Shown here: one piece after another, positions 23,500-32,194 of the stretch | Position numbering within the stretch: the stretch's first letter is position 1 | How the letters are laid out: each line of letters opens with the position of its first letter | Assembly: GCF_947493425.1 (NCBI RefSeq) | Contig: NZ_CANLRP010000077.1 | Span: 1-38,461 of the forward strand | Source: an uncultured Microscilla sp. | Lineage (GTDB): Bacteria; Bacteroidota; Bacteroidia; Cytophagales; Microscillaceae | DNA length: 38,461 bases | Direction of reading: 5' to 3' | Notes under the pieces: generated by a model | Databases searched by the model: none | What the model saw: only the letters and a program-made list of their open reading frames with translations | What the model was told of the DNA's origin: nothing | Translations under genes and position numbers: made by a program

Positions 23500-25170
23500 C
23501 TAGACCTGTTTTAGCTCATCTTTGAGCTTCTTACGCAAAATTTTACCCACATTCGACTTAGGTAAATCCTCTCGAAACTCTACTTCTTTGGGTACTTTAT
23601 ACCCTGCCAGATTATTTTTACAGTAGTCTATCACATCGGCTTGGGTAAGATTCGCATCTTTTTTGACTATATACACTTTTACCCGTTCGGTAGCCTTAGC
23701 ATCGGGTATGCCTATAGCAGCTACTTCCAACACACCATCGTGCCCTGCCACCACATCTTCTACCTCATTAGGGTACACGTTAAACCCTGATACCAAAATC
23801 ATATCTTTCTTACGGTCTACAATTCTGAAAAAACCATCAGGTTCCATCAAACCAATGTCTCCAGTACGGAACCAGTTATCAGAAAAAAAAGTTTTGGCGG
23901 TCTCATCGGGTCTACCGTGGTATCCACTCATTATCTGAGGACCACGCGCACATATTTCGCCTGGTTCGCCCTGAGCTACTTCTTGCCCATCATCGTCTAA
24001 AATCTTCAATTCAGTGCTTGGCAGAGGTAGTCCTATACAACCAATGCGGGCGTTGCCATCCAATGGATTACAGCTCAATACTGGAGAGGTTTCACTTAAG
24101 CCATACCCTTCGGCTACTTGTATCCCTGTTGCTTTTTCCCAGCGTTCGGCTACGGGTTTTTGTACCGCCATACCACCTGCTACTACAAACTTGGTATGCG
24201 ACCAGTCTACCTGAGTAAAACCATCGGTATTTAACAAACCGTTGAAGAGCGTATTTAAACCTGTAAATAAAGTAGGTGGGTTTTGAATCAGGGTTTTAAC
24301 AAAACCAGGCATATCGCGGGGATTGGTAATCAACACGCTTTTGGCGCCTACGTGTGCCATCAACAAACAGTTAACTGTCAGAGCAAACACATGGTATAAA
24401 GGCAAGGCAGTAATCATTATCTCTTTACCTTCTGCGAGTCCTATAAACCAAGCCTTGTTTTGGGTAAGGTTTGCCACTATGTTTCGGTGACTAAGGATAG
24501 CTCCTTTAGAAACTCCAGTAGTGCCCCCAGTATATTGTAAAAAAGCAGTATCAGTGTTTACCAATTCAGGTTTAGTAAAGCTCATACTCTGCCCCTTGCG
24601 TAAAGTATCTTTAAAGCGGATCATGCCGGGAATACGAAACGCAGGTACCATCTTTTTAAAGTGTTTCACTACAAAGTTAGTAATCAAACCTTTAAAAGCG
24701 CCTAACATGTCGCCTACCTCGGTAACAATCACATTTTTGATTTTAGTTTCGGGCAAAGTTTTTTGCAACTTGTCAGCAAAGTTTGCCAAAATAACGACCG
24801 TTTCCACTCCGGCATCATTGTATTGGTGCACCATTTCGCGCACAGTATACAAAGGGTTTACATTGACAACAACCAGCCCCGCACGCAAAGCTCCAAATAA
24901 TGCTACAGGATACTGAAGCAAGTTGGGCATTTGTAAACCTATTCTATCACCTTTTTTTAGCCCTAAACTTTGCAAGTAAGCGGCAAAGTTACGGGAAGCT
25001 TGGTCTATTTGTGCATAAGAAAGGTCTACTCCCATATTGGAGTAAGCTGGCTTGTTGGCAAACTTTTGAAAACTCTCTTCAATAATTGCCACTACTGAAC
25101 TATATTTATCTGGGTCTATTTCTGTTACAATACCCTTTGGGTACTTTTGATGCCAAGGAAAATCCGCCAT
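23500..25170 (-). CDS. fadD: Long-chain fatty acid--CoA ligase
   Basis: This 556-residue enzyme of the AMP-forming adenylate family activates long-chain fatty acids with ATP and CoA. The P-loop YTGGTTGVSKGA is at 213-224, GYGLSETSP at 355-363, the A8-type WFRTGD at 433-438, VSGFNVYPNEVED at 460-472 and the catalytic lysine K543 in SNVGKILR. Its length is close to E. coli FadD (561 residues). It is cytosolic or membrane-associated and feeds beta-oxidation or lipid synthesis. The gene is monocistronic, isolated by the terminator at 23444-23488. The ATG at 25170 is preceded on the minus strand by a near-consensus TATCTTTA. Medium-chain specificity cannot be excluded. Confidence 0.92.
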   Translation of the reverse strand: MADFPWHQKYPKGIVTEIDPDKYSSVVAIIEESFQKFANKPAYSNMGVDLSYAQIDQASRNFAAYLQSLGLKKGDRIGLQMPNLLQYPVALFGALRAGLVVVNVNPLYTVREMVHQYNDAGVETVVILANFADKLQKTLPETKIKNVIVTEVGDMLGAFKGLITNFVVKHFKKMVPAFRIPGMIRFKDTLRKGQSMSFTKPELVNTDTAFLQYTGGTTGVSKGAILSHRNIVANLTQNKAWFIGLAEGKEIMITALPLYHVFALTVNCLLMAHVGAKSVLITNPRDMPGFVKTLIQNPPTLFTGLNTLFNGLLNTDGFTQVDWSHTKFVVAGGMAVQKPVAERWEKATGIQVAEGYGLSETSPVLSCNPLDGNARIGCIGLPLPSTELKILDDDGQEVAQGEPGEICARGPQIMSGYHGRPDETAKTFFSDNWFRTGDIGLMEPDGFFRIVDRKKDMILVSGFNVYPNEVEDVVAGHDGVLEVAAIGIPDAKATERVKVYIVKKDANLTQADVIDYCKNNLAGYKVPKEVEFREDLPKSNVGKILRKKLKDELKQV

Positions 25171-25313
25171 CGAGTCTAATTTTTCGTTTTTTAAAGATAT
25201 TATTTTAACGCTTTAAAGATAAGTCTAATTTTTGTGTAAATTCATTATAAAAACAATCATTTTATTTTGTTCATCTCCTTACCTATCTAAATCATTCTCC
25301 CCATCTTCTGCCA

Positions 25314-26615
25314 CTATGTGTTCTCTGAATTATGCCCTACCAACGCCCTGAAATCCGAATCTTGCCAATACGCCTTAAAATCAGTGTCTTTGGGAGCATC
25401 CCACTTAAACTTGGCATCACAACGAATGGCTTGGTCTAAATGCTTGAGCATCTCAGTTTTGTTTTGCTGGTGGGCGTAAGTACAGGCCTTGTTAAACCAT
25501 GCACCTCCCATCAAAGGCTCTATACTTAAGGCTTGGTCGTACGCCTGGTGCGACTCTTCATACTGTTTGAGGTAAAACAAAGCTTGCCCTTTGCGAAAGT
25601 ACAGAGAACCTTCCCAGCTTCGTGCTATTTGTGGGTTTTGCTTATATATCGCCAATCCAGCATTGGCAGCAGCAAGTGATTCAGTTTCTTTCCCCATCAA
25701 GTGGAAAACATGTGCTTTGTTCGAAAAGGCTAAAGTATCCTGAGGGTTCAAGGCAAGCGCTTTATCAAAACAACGAATCGCCTCTTCACGGTTTTGGAGT
25801 CGCCCCAAGGCTACTCCCTGCACATTCCAGTAATCAGATTTGCTATTATCCAGTGCCAATGCTTTTTGCATATAATGAGACGCACTCTCGTAGTTTTCTT
25901 CCTGAAAAGCACTACGCCCCAATACCGAGTAATGATAGCCCATGGCTTTTGGGAAAAAACACTCCATTTTCAGTATTGCCTCATTACTCAAAGGCGTGTC
26001 GTTAAAATAAACTCTTTCCAGGTTTACCAGTTTTTGGAGCTCGTCGGGTATGTCGGTAAAATTATTATTACTTAGCACTAAGTGTTTTGTTTCGGTAAAT
26101 AAACCCACTTCAGGGGGCAGTTTGTCAAGTTCAAAAGCAGATAATGAAAGCCATTCTGTATTGTAAACTTCTTGTAAAATGTGCTGAGGTGAAGCAGTGT
26201 TATTTTTGAGACAATAGGCTCCTCCTATGTTACCATATTTCAGCATTAGGTTTGCCAACAACGCAGTGTCTAAGTCTTCAATCTCTTTGGTCTCCTCCAA
26301 AAACTCTGAAACTTCGTGTTCACTGAGACTCAGTGGGTCATCATAGTCCCACAAATTTTGGGTATAATCAAGCAATACCTGGGGTGCGTTGGCTCTAAAT
26401 AACTCATGTGCCTGTTTAGCAATGTCCAAATCTTCGCAACAAAGACTGATGACATACAGGTAAGTAAGTAATTCGGAAGGAACCCCTCCGCTGGCGATGA
26501 GCTGCAGCGCAAGACGTAGGTTTTCGTACAGCTTACTATCAAGCAGTCTTTTTACCTTTTCAATGTATTGGCTGGTTTCTTCGTTTTTATATTTCAGGTA
26601 TTGCTCATTTTCCAT
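25314..26615 (-). CDS. Leucine-rich-repeat plus TPR protein
   Basis: This 433-residue cytosolic protein starts at ATG 26615 (GTG one codon earlier). The N-terminal 150 residues are helical. Two or three leucine-rich repeats at about 165-205 follow (LPPEVGLFTETKHLVLSNNNFTDIP form). From about 225 there are five to six TPRs, such as ALDNSKSDYWNVQGVALGRLQ and ALALNPQDTLAFSNKAHVF. The C terminus (FKAYWQDSDFRALV) is a TPR-end block often seen in Bacteroidota proteins of unknown function. It probably mediates protein-protein contacts. No enzymatic motif is present. The gene stands 143 bp from fadD in the same direction, with no clear sign of cotranscription. Confidence 0.82.
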   Translation of the reverse strand: MENEQYLKYKNEETSQYIEKVKRLLDSKLYENLRLALQLIASGGVPSELLTYLYVISLCCEDLDIAKQAHELFRANAPQVLLDYTQNLWDYDDPLSLSEHEVSEFLEETKEIEDLDTALLANLMLKYGNIGGAYCLKNNTASPQHILQEVYNTEWLSLSAFELDKLPPEVGLFTETKHLVLSNNNFTDIPDELQKLVNLERVYFNDTPLSNEAILKMECFFPKAMGYHYSVLGRSAFQEENYESASHYMQKALALDNSKSDYWNVQGVALGRLQNREEAIRCFDKALALNPQDTLAFSNKAHVFHLMGKETESLAAANAGLAIYKQNPQIARSWEGSLYFRKGQALFYLKQYEESHQAYDQALSIEPLMGGAWFNKACTYAHQQNKTEMLKHLDQAIRCDAKFKWDAPKDTDFKAYWQDSDFRALVGHNSENT

Positions 26616-26757
26616 CACTTGTCAAGAGATTGGGTTCAATGATAAATATAAGAAAAATACAGGACTGATGGATGTTTTTAAGGCTACTTAATGGAGGTAA
26701 ACACTGCCTCAAGACAGAAAAAAAACTGTAAGATCAAGATAAAAACCATAGCACCAG

Positions 26758-26765
26758 TATATTTG
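26758..26765 (+). promoter_or_regulatory. -7 box for the small membrane protein gene
   Basis: TATATTTG matches TAnnTTTG exactly and lies 24 nt before the ATG at 26789. No good -33 box is seen 18-20 nt upstream. Confidence 0.45.
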
Positions 26766-26788
26766 TAGTCAAACACGAATTATAATCA

Positions 26789-27088
26789 ATGAAACCTATA
26801 CACATTCTATTCATTATTGCATTTGGTATTGCTGGAGCATTGTCTTTTTTTGAACTATCAAAACAACCGCCTATTCAACATGTTACTGAGGTGTTTGGTA
26901 CCTATACTGATACCAGCAAGTTACCCAAAAACTACAAACTATTTCATGTGAATAAAGATATACTTCCCCATTTGCGTTGGCGTATGTTAGAGGGTTTTTT
27001 GGCGGGTTTGATGTATGGTTTTTTGATGATGCGTTACCTTTTGTGGGCGATTTACAAAAGAGGAATAAAAAAAGGTGTAAATGAATAA
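26789..27088 (+). CDS. Small two-helix membrane protein, unrecognised
   Basis: This 99-residue protein has one hydrophobic segment at about 5-23 (ILFIIAFGIAGALSFFEL) and another at about 68-88 (LAGLMYGFLMMRYLLWAIY). A roughly 45-residue polar loop lies between them, probably periplasmic, and the basic tail (KRGIKKG) would be cytosolic. No family is recognised. It has its own -7 box and a very short leader, and the gene ends about 95 bp before element E2. Confidence 0.65.
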   Translation: MKPIHILFIIAFGIAGALSFFELSKQPPIQHVTEVFGTYTDTSKLPKNYKLFHVNKDILPHLRWRMLEGFLAGLMYGFLMMRYLLWAIYKRGIKKGVNE

Positions 27089-27496
27089 CATCTTTGTTGT
27101 ACATACAAGCTTGCCTAAATTTTAGTATATTAGAACAAGAACTCATCCCAGGTTTTTGTTTTTTCGAGAGACGAATTCTAAGGAATGGTGTAAAAATAAA
27201 TTTCTATAGTAACGCTAAAATATTTTGTTGCTAGACGAGGCACGGCAATATCCAGTGGATATTGAGCGAGCTTGAGGGATGGTCGGCTAATAGCAGCGCT
27301 ATTCGGCTATTTTTTAACAAAGTATAGCCTCAAAAGATGAGGTTAAGAATGTAAATTTATTTTGGTACCATTCCTAAGTATTATTTACCTGCCAAGAGTT
27401 TCAGGATAAATGAGCTGGGGATTTTTCACGAAAACCAACAGAATGTACTCCCTTTCTGTTGTTGCTATAGTACTAAACACTATTTACATACATATT
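27089..27496. other. Intergenic region, 408 bp, mostly element E2
   Basis: Apart from element E2 (27183-27373), the stretch holds only the likely leader of the following gene. The open frame before 27497 (from ATG 27410) reads as a hydrophobic peptide; I regard it as leader rather than coding. Confidence 0.55.
27183..27373. mobile_element. MITE-like element E2 with target-site duplication
   Basis: Imperfect 21-bp terminal inverted repeats (GAATGGTG, then AAAATAAATTT at the left; the inverse ending ACCATTC at 27367-27373) are flanked by identical 5-bp repeats CTAAG at 27178-27182 and 27374-27378. The interior has a hairpin AATATCC-AGT-GGATATT, the block GACGAGGCAC (27234-27243) and the core hairpin AATAGC-AGC-GCTATT (27289-27303). 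No coding frame is present. It is in the opposite orientation to E3. Confidence 0.7.
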
Positions 27497-27886
27497 ATGA
27501 CTAATACTTCACCAAATACTGACGACTTTATTAACTATCAATCTTTTTTTAGCCCTCAGGATGCTCAACCTTTGCTAGAGTTTTTAACTGAGTTTGAGGT
27601 ACAATATCAGCTCGAAGAAATTCCTGAGCTATTGGGGCAACCCCTCATTGGAGATCACTTAAGGGCTAAATGGTTGTTGCGCATTGCTCGCAGCGATATA
27701 GATAATGTCAATGAATTGTTGAGCAAAGCTGCCGAACAAATAAACGATGTCCCTAAAACCCATTATTTACATAAATTTACCAACCCAGAGCTACGCGACA
27801 TTATTAAATCGCCTCAGGAATGGAACCCTCAAGATGTTCACTTTGCCAAATTATTGCTCAAAGATCGGGGGAAACCCTATGAATAG
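27497..27886 (+). CDS. Hypothetical protein of a Bacteroidota-restricted type
   Basis: This 129-residue acidic protein starts at ATG 27497; an in-frame ATG at 27410 would add a hydrophobic 29-residue N terminus. It is helical, with FFSPQDAQPLLEFLTEFEVQ at the front and a closing block, SPQEWNPQDVHFAKLLLKDR, that resembles the conserved C-terminal WNP-D---A--LL--RG signature of small Bacteroidota proteins of unknown function. There is no catalytic motif. A putative terminator follows at 27916-27953, so it is monocistronic. Confidence 0.7.
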   Translation: MTNTSPNTDDFINYQSFFSPQDAQPLLEFLTEFEVQYQLEEIPELLGQPLIGDHLRAKWLLRIARSDIDNVNELLSKAAEQINDVPKTHYLHKFTNPELRDIIKSPQEWNPQDVHFAKLLLKDRGKPYE

Positions 27887-27915
27887 TTTTTTATGAATCT
27901 ATTTAACTTAGTGCT

Positions 27916-27953
27916 AACAGGGTTTAGTCATTAGCTTTTAGCCAAACCCTGTT
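27916..27953 (+). terminator. Terminator-like hairpin
   Basis: AACAGGGTTT (27916-27925) and AAACCCTGTT (27944-27953) form a perfect 10-bp stem around an 18-nt loop. The T-run is short (TTTC). Confidence 0.6.
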
Positions 27954-28130
27954 TCACAGAAAACTACATATATCATATTGATTTTTGGTGATTTATGAAA
28001 GCCACAATTAGAAGTCATTGCAGGAGGATAAGCACTTGGCATTGTACTAAAAATCAACAGGTTGCAAACTTTTCTTTAAGGATTTTTGTTTTTTTACACT
28101 GTTTGCTAAAACATCATTTTTATTTGGCGA

Positions 28131-28187
28131 AGAGTGTATAACGCTCTGCTATGCTGAGCTAAATGAAGTTGAGAACAGCAGAGTGTT
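28131..28187 (+). promoter_or_regulatory. Mutually exclusive hairpins upstream of the GNAT gene
   Basis: AACGCTCTGCT (28140-28150) can pair with AGCAGAGTGTT (28177-28187), one wobble. Its first part can instead pair with AGAGTGT (28131-28137). The second stem is followed by TTTTC. This is an attenuator-like layout 53 nt before the ATG at 28241, but there is no aptamer or leader peptide I recognise. Confidence 0.35.
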
Positions 28188-28240
28188 TTCAACTAAAACC
28201 TAAATTTTATACATTTAGTTTTTTTTGAATTAAATACAAT

Positions 28241-29044
28241 ATGGAGTTCATCAAAGTAAAATCAAAAAACAATCTTTCAACAATTTATGCTTCATTTTAT
28301 GCTTCGTTACATGCCCCTTTTGATGGCATGTGGGACGAAATTACTGGCAATGCCACCCACTGGAGTATTAGTCATCAACACAAAAACATTGGATTTTATG
28401 TAATTGATGATGCCAATGTCTTGATCAACTTTTTTTTGATAGACACTGCTCTCCCTTTATTAGAAGAGGTTTTTGCTCAACTATTGGCCCAACATAAGAT
28501 TAAGTCTGGCATAGTAAGCACTAACGCCCCTGTATTTGTAAGTGCTTGCGCAGATTTTGCCCGCACTATTACTCCGCACTCATATTTGTTTCAAGATCAT
28601 AAAAAGCGTGATTTGGTTGCCCCTGCTTTGGCCAATGGAACCAAGCCTGTGTTGACAGTTGCTCAAACCAGCGACCATCAAGCTGCAGTAAACTTTGGAG
28701 TAGTAGCTATAGGAGCAGATAAAACATGGCTAGAAAGCTATTATGCCCTTAGAATACAAAGACAAGAGTTGTTTTTGTGGCAAGCTGGAGAGGAGATTAT
28801 AGGCGCTTGTGAAGCTCGCAAAAGTGATTCACAACCAGGAATAGGCGACGTGGGTATGGTAGTGAGCATTCCTTATCGCCGCCAAGGTGCAGGAGCTTAC
28901 CTACTGAATGAAGCAAAAAAGAAATGTTACCAGCAGGGGCTTACCCCAATATGCTCTTGCGAAAAAGAAAATATAGGCTCATGCCGGTCTATTTACAAAG
29001 CAGGTTTTGTGAGTAAGCACCGGATATTGAGCGTGGAGTTCTGA
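28241..29044 (+). CDS. GNAT-family N-acetyltransferase
   Basis: This 267-residue protein has an N-terminal half of unclear fold and a C-terminal GNAT domain at about 140-262. Motif A, GMVVSIPYRRQGAGAYLL, carries the acetyl-CoA pyrophosphate loop R/Q-x-x-G-x-G/A. The following ENIGSCRSIYKAGF block matches the N-x-A/S-x-x-x-Y-x-x-x-GF end seen in many acetyltransferases. The substrate is unknown. The stop codon lies 6 bp before the end of the convergent TPR-SpoIIE gene, with no terminator between them, so overlapping 3' transcripts are likely. Confidence 0.8.
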   Translation: MEFIKVKSKNNLSTIYASFYASLHAPFDGMWDEITGNATHWSISHQHKNIGFYVIDDANVLINFFLIDTALPLLEEVFAQLLAQHKIKSGIVSTNAPVFVSACADFARTITPHSYLFQDHKKRDLVAPALANGTKPVLTVAQTSDHQAAVNFGVVAIGADKTWLESYYALRIQRQELFLWQAGEEIIGACEARKSDSQPGIGDVGMVVSIPYRRQGAGAYLLNEAKKKCYQQGLTPICSCEKENIGSCRSIYKAGFVSKHRILSVEF

Positions 29045-29050
29045 TTTTTT

Positions 29051-31168
29051 TCAAATTTGTACCCCTACCAGTAAAATATCATCCCGTTGTTCACAGTCTT
29101 CCATGTGGTTATCCAGCATTTGTTCTATGTGCGATTTTTGCTGGGGCAACTCCAGAAAAGCCACCTCTGCAAGTATTTGTTTCAGGTAGCGGTTTCCAAA
29201 CTTCTTGCGGGCTTTATTGTTTTGGTCAGCCAAACCATCAGAACCAATATAAAACATGCTTCCTGATGGTAGGGTCAGCTGCTGTGTTTCAAAGACAATA
29301 TTTTCATTTTGGTATCCGCCAATAGAGCGTCGGGTACCTTCCAACGTATTTAGGGTGTGTTTTTTGTTAACCGATACATAAAATAAAGGCCTTTTGGCAC
29401 CAGCAAAACTAAGGCAGATATCGTTGTCCGATGAGGCATCTTCTATAACACATATGGCAACGTCCATGCCACTGTTATTACCCGTTTGTTCCTGCTTAAG
29501 GCCATTCGTAATATTGGTATGCAGGCGGTCAAGAATTTCTGAAGGATTAAAAACTTTATTTACTTTGATAATGTTGTCAAGCAGGGTATTGGCTACCATG
29601 CTCATAAATGCCCCTGGAACACCGTGTCCGGTACAGTCCACTGCCACTACAAACCTTTTACCTTCTACTTGTTCTATCCAATAAAAATCCCCCGATACAA
29701 TATCTTTGGGGCGATAAATAACAAAATATTCAGACAAAAATCTGGATACTCTCTCTTTGGAAGGGAAAGTAGCTGTCTGAATGTTTTTTGCCACTTTGAG
29801 GCTTTGAAAAATCAGCTCATTTTTTTTGCCCAGTTCCTTATTTTTAACTTCTATGGCCTCTTGTTGAGCCAAAATTTCTTCTTGCTGTTGGTACAGTTCT
29901 TCATTTTGAACTGATATTTCATCTTTTTGCAACCTCAACTCACCATTAAGACTTGTGAGTAAAGCATTGGCTTTCTTTTTTGAGCGGTAATACCCAAACA
30001 GGATGAACGCAAATACCAGAGTAAATATAGAAGCCCCGCTCACGGCAATCAGAAAATAAAACTGTGTTTGTTGGGTAGCCTTGCTTGCTTTAAGTTTTTT
30101 ATCCTGTATTTCTTTGTCTTTGCGTAGCAATTCGTTTTCCTGATGCTTTTTATCCACCTCGTAGGTAGCCTGCAGGTTGGCTATTTCCTTTACTTTTTGT
30201 TGATTAAAGATGCTATCTTTCCAGAGTATAAATTGTTCATGGAACATAAGTGCCTTGCGGGAGTTACCTTGAGCTTTGTAGAGTTGGTATAGTCCCCGTA
30301 AGCCTTCCACCACATCCCGGTCTGATTTTATTTTTTTTGCAGTGGCAACCCCTTGTTTCAGGTATTTTTCGGCAAGTATGGCATTCCCTTGTTGTAGGTA
30401 TATATTGCCAAAACGCACCGAGAAATAGGCTTTATAGTACTGCTTGCCGATCATTTCAAATCCAGCAAGGGTTTTTTTGAGCAGGGCTATAGCCTTGTCA
30501 TATTCATGCTTTTTACCATAGATGAGCCCTACATAACCCATTGAGAAGTATTTGATAAATTTATTATCATTTTTACTGCTTATTTCCAGGGCCTTTTGGC
30601 TGTATATCAATGCATTGTCATAGTCTTTTTGGGCGTAATAAACTTCTGTAATGCTTGCCGATATAAGCGCTATTTTAGGAGCATGGTTGAGTTCCCGCGC
30701 AAGGGTAAGCCCTTTGAAAAAATACTTTAGTGCTTGAGAATATTCTGCCTGTTCGTAATATACCATGCCAATGTCATTAAATATCCAGGCTATGCTTTTC
30801 CTATCCTGAGTAGATTCAACGATTTTCAAAGCTTTGAAGTAATACTCCAGAGCTTTGGTATAGTTTGCCTGACTAATGTAAGTTACTCCAATATTTTTAT
30901 AAGCAGAGGCTTCCCCTTTTTTATATCCTATTTTTTGGGCAAGTTCCAGTGCTTGTTCCGCATATGCTCTTTCCTGCTTTACATCAACTCCATAAAACGC
31001 ATAAGAGAGTTTGTTGAGTAATGTCACTTTCTGACTATCTGCCTTTACAGCCTGTAATTTTTGGGTCAGGCGGTCAATCTCCCGACTTTGGGCATTGGTT
31101 TGTTGGGGTATCAGACAATAAAATGTCCATAATAGTATTAAACAAGTTTGTTTCATGTAGCGGTACAT
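29051..31168 (-). CDS. TPR-coiled-coil-SpoIIE (PP2C-type) phosphatase with periplasmic sensor
   Basis: This 705-residue protein has a signal sequence (about 7-26, ending TNAQ), then about seven TPRs over 45-310, a transmembrane segment (371-393) and a cytosolic coiled coil (400-450, rich in EEILAQQEAIE). The SpoIIE/PP2C domain covers about 470-705. Metal-site motifs DIVSGDFYW (489-497), VDCTGHGVPGA (510-520), YIGSDGLAD (640-648) and QRDDILLVG (694-702) are intact. The layout is a common Cytophagia signalling module in which periplasmic TPRs sense a ligand and the phosphatase acts in partner switching. The ATG at 31168 and the ATG at 31156 both give a signal peptide. The gene is convergent with the GNAT gene. 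Confidence 0.9.
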   Translation of the reverse strand: MYRYMKQTCLILLWTFYCLIPQQTNAQSREIDRLTQKLQAVKADSQKVTLLNKLSYAFYGVDVKQERAYAEQALELAQKIGYKKGEASAYKNIGVTYISQANYTKALEYYFKALKIVESTQDRKSIAWIFNDIGMVYYEQAEYSQALKYFFKGLTLARELNHAPKIALISASITEVYYAQKDYDNALIYSQKALEISSKNDNKFIKYFSMGYVGLIYGKKHEYDKAIALLKKTLAGFEMIGKQYYKAYFSVRFGNIYLQQGNAILAEKYLKQGVATAKKIKSDRDVVEGLRGLYQLYKAQGNSRKALMFHEQFILWKDSIFNQQKVKEIANLQATYEVDKKHQENELLRKDKEIQDKKLKASKATQQTQFYFLIAVSGASIFTLVFAFILFGYYRSKKKANALLTSLNGELRLQKDEISVQNEELYQQQEEILAQQEAIEVKNKELGKKNELIFQSLKVAKNIQTATFPSKERVSRFLSEYFVIYRPKDIVSGDFYWIEQVEGKRFVVAVDCTGHGVPGAFMSMVANTLLDNIIKVNKVFNPSEILDRLHTNITNGLKQEQTGNNSGMDVAICVIEDASSDNDICLSFAGAKRPLFYVSVNKKHTLNTLEGTRRSIGGYQNENIVFETQQLTLPSGSMFYIGSDGLADQNNKARKKFGNRYLKQILAEVAFLELPQQKSHIEQMLDNHMEDCEQRDDILLVGVQI

Positions 31169-31730
31169 TTAAGACGAACATCATAGATTTGCAAAAGTGG
31201 AGATGGGTGAAGGCTCAAGCGGATACAATGAGTGTGTGATAGCTGTGGTTTGAGTTTCGGTGTAGATTACCGAGTCATGCGGGTTAGGGTATTTTGTTGA
31301 ATTATTATCGTAACAATCTGTTAAGCAATCACTTAGCTCTAACACCTGTTAGTTATTGTTATAAACTTTTTTTGTTATAACTTTAAAACGAAACATTTGT
31401 ACTATTGTTGGGTTAACAGAACGCTTTTACCAATTAAAAAACAAAAAAAAATCTGATTAGCTCCGGAGCTGTCCAAAGAGCGTAAAGAGTTTTTATATGC
31501 CAGGTTTTTTAGATATTGAGTGTTCTTTTGGAAGCTATTTTTTTAAGCTGAACAATGCATTGGTTAACAATGATTTACCTTTTATCCTCTTTGCTTTTTA
31601 ATGTTTTTTTCATACACCTTAGGGGGGGGGCTGGGTACTTTTTTTTCATACCAACAGCTTGCAGTGTCTGGCAGGCTTGGTTATGAAGGAATAAACCTCA
31701 ATACATAGTTAGAAATTAATGCAAGAACTC
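31169..31730. other. Intergenic region, 562 bp, no gene
   Basis: AT-rich with an inverted repeat GTTATAA / TTATAAC (31358-31364, 31375-31381) and a run of nine G at 31622-31630. No convincing coding frame is present. Confidence 0.5.
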
Positions 31731-32120
31731 ATGAAAAAAACAGTGTATCTTATGTTTACAATGGTAGTGTTGGCGTCTTGCAAAACCAATAATGGGACTA
31801 ACGAAAGGTAACATGGCATTTCCAAAGTGTTAACAGGTGACAGTATATTGGAAATGGATGGAGTAATCAACAGCAACTCACTTGATAATTTCAAGCAACT
31901 TATAACCAAATACCCGCATATCAATCAGATCAATATCAAAGAATGTAAAGGCTCATCAAACGATATTATCAATCTACAACTTGCTGCATTGGTACACCAA
32001 AAAAAGATAAATATACACCTAATGGATAATGGATTGATTGCATCGAGAGTAAGTTCTCAATCCTCGAAACGACTAAAGTTGCGCTTAGAAAACAGCGGAA
32101 AAACAAATGATTTGCTGTAA
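31731..32120 (+). pseudogene. Disrupted lipoprotein gene, possibly Clp/SppA-fold
   Basis: One frame runs from ATG 31731 through a lipobox signal peptide (MVVLASC) to an in-frame TAA at 31809-31811. It then continues without further stop to 32120 (SILEMDGVINSNSLDNFKQL, then HINQINIKECKGSSNDIINL and INIHLMDNGLIAS). The continuation resembles the first half of periplasmic Clp/SppA-like (crotonase-fold) lipoproteins, in which NG-IASGG-D would follow. Here the sequence becomes a basic tail (SRVSSQSSKRLKLRL) after IAS, so the C-terminal half is missing too. Two independent lesions argue for decay. Reinitiation or read-through at the TAA cannot be excluded. The family call is tentative. Confidence 0.6.
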
Positions 32121-32164
32121 AACCAACAGACCCCATTCATACGAATGAGGTCTGTTGGTTTTTG
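32119..32164. terminator. Bidirectional terminator between the pseudogene and ftsY
   Basis: A perfect 14-bp stem, AAAACCAACAGACC (32119-32132) and GGTCTGTTGGTTTT (32149-32162), contains an inner CATTC / GAATG stem and has T- and A-rich flanks. It overlaps the end of the pseudogene frame. Confidence 0.88.
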
Positions 32165-32194
32165 TTTATTTTTTCATCCTTTCCAAGGGTGTTG

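Larger units (their letters stand above)
27887..28240. other. Intergenic region, 354 bp, with two hairpin sets
   Basis: Contains the terminator at 27916-27953 and the alternative-hairpin leader at 28131-28187. No gene is seen between. Promoter boxes for the following GNAT gene are not clear. Confidence 0.5.

Noticed and set aside
27410..27496. Hydrophobic 29-residue N terminus of the 129-residue hypothetical protein
   Set aside because: Possible as a signal anchor, but the rest looks cytosolic and the ATG at 27497 gives the expected family start.
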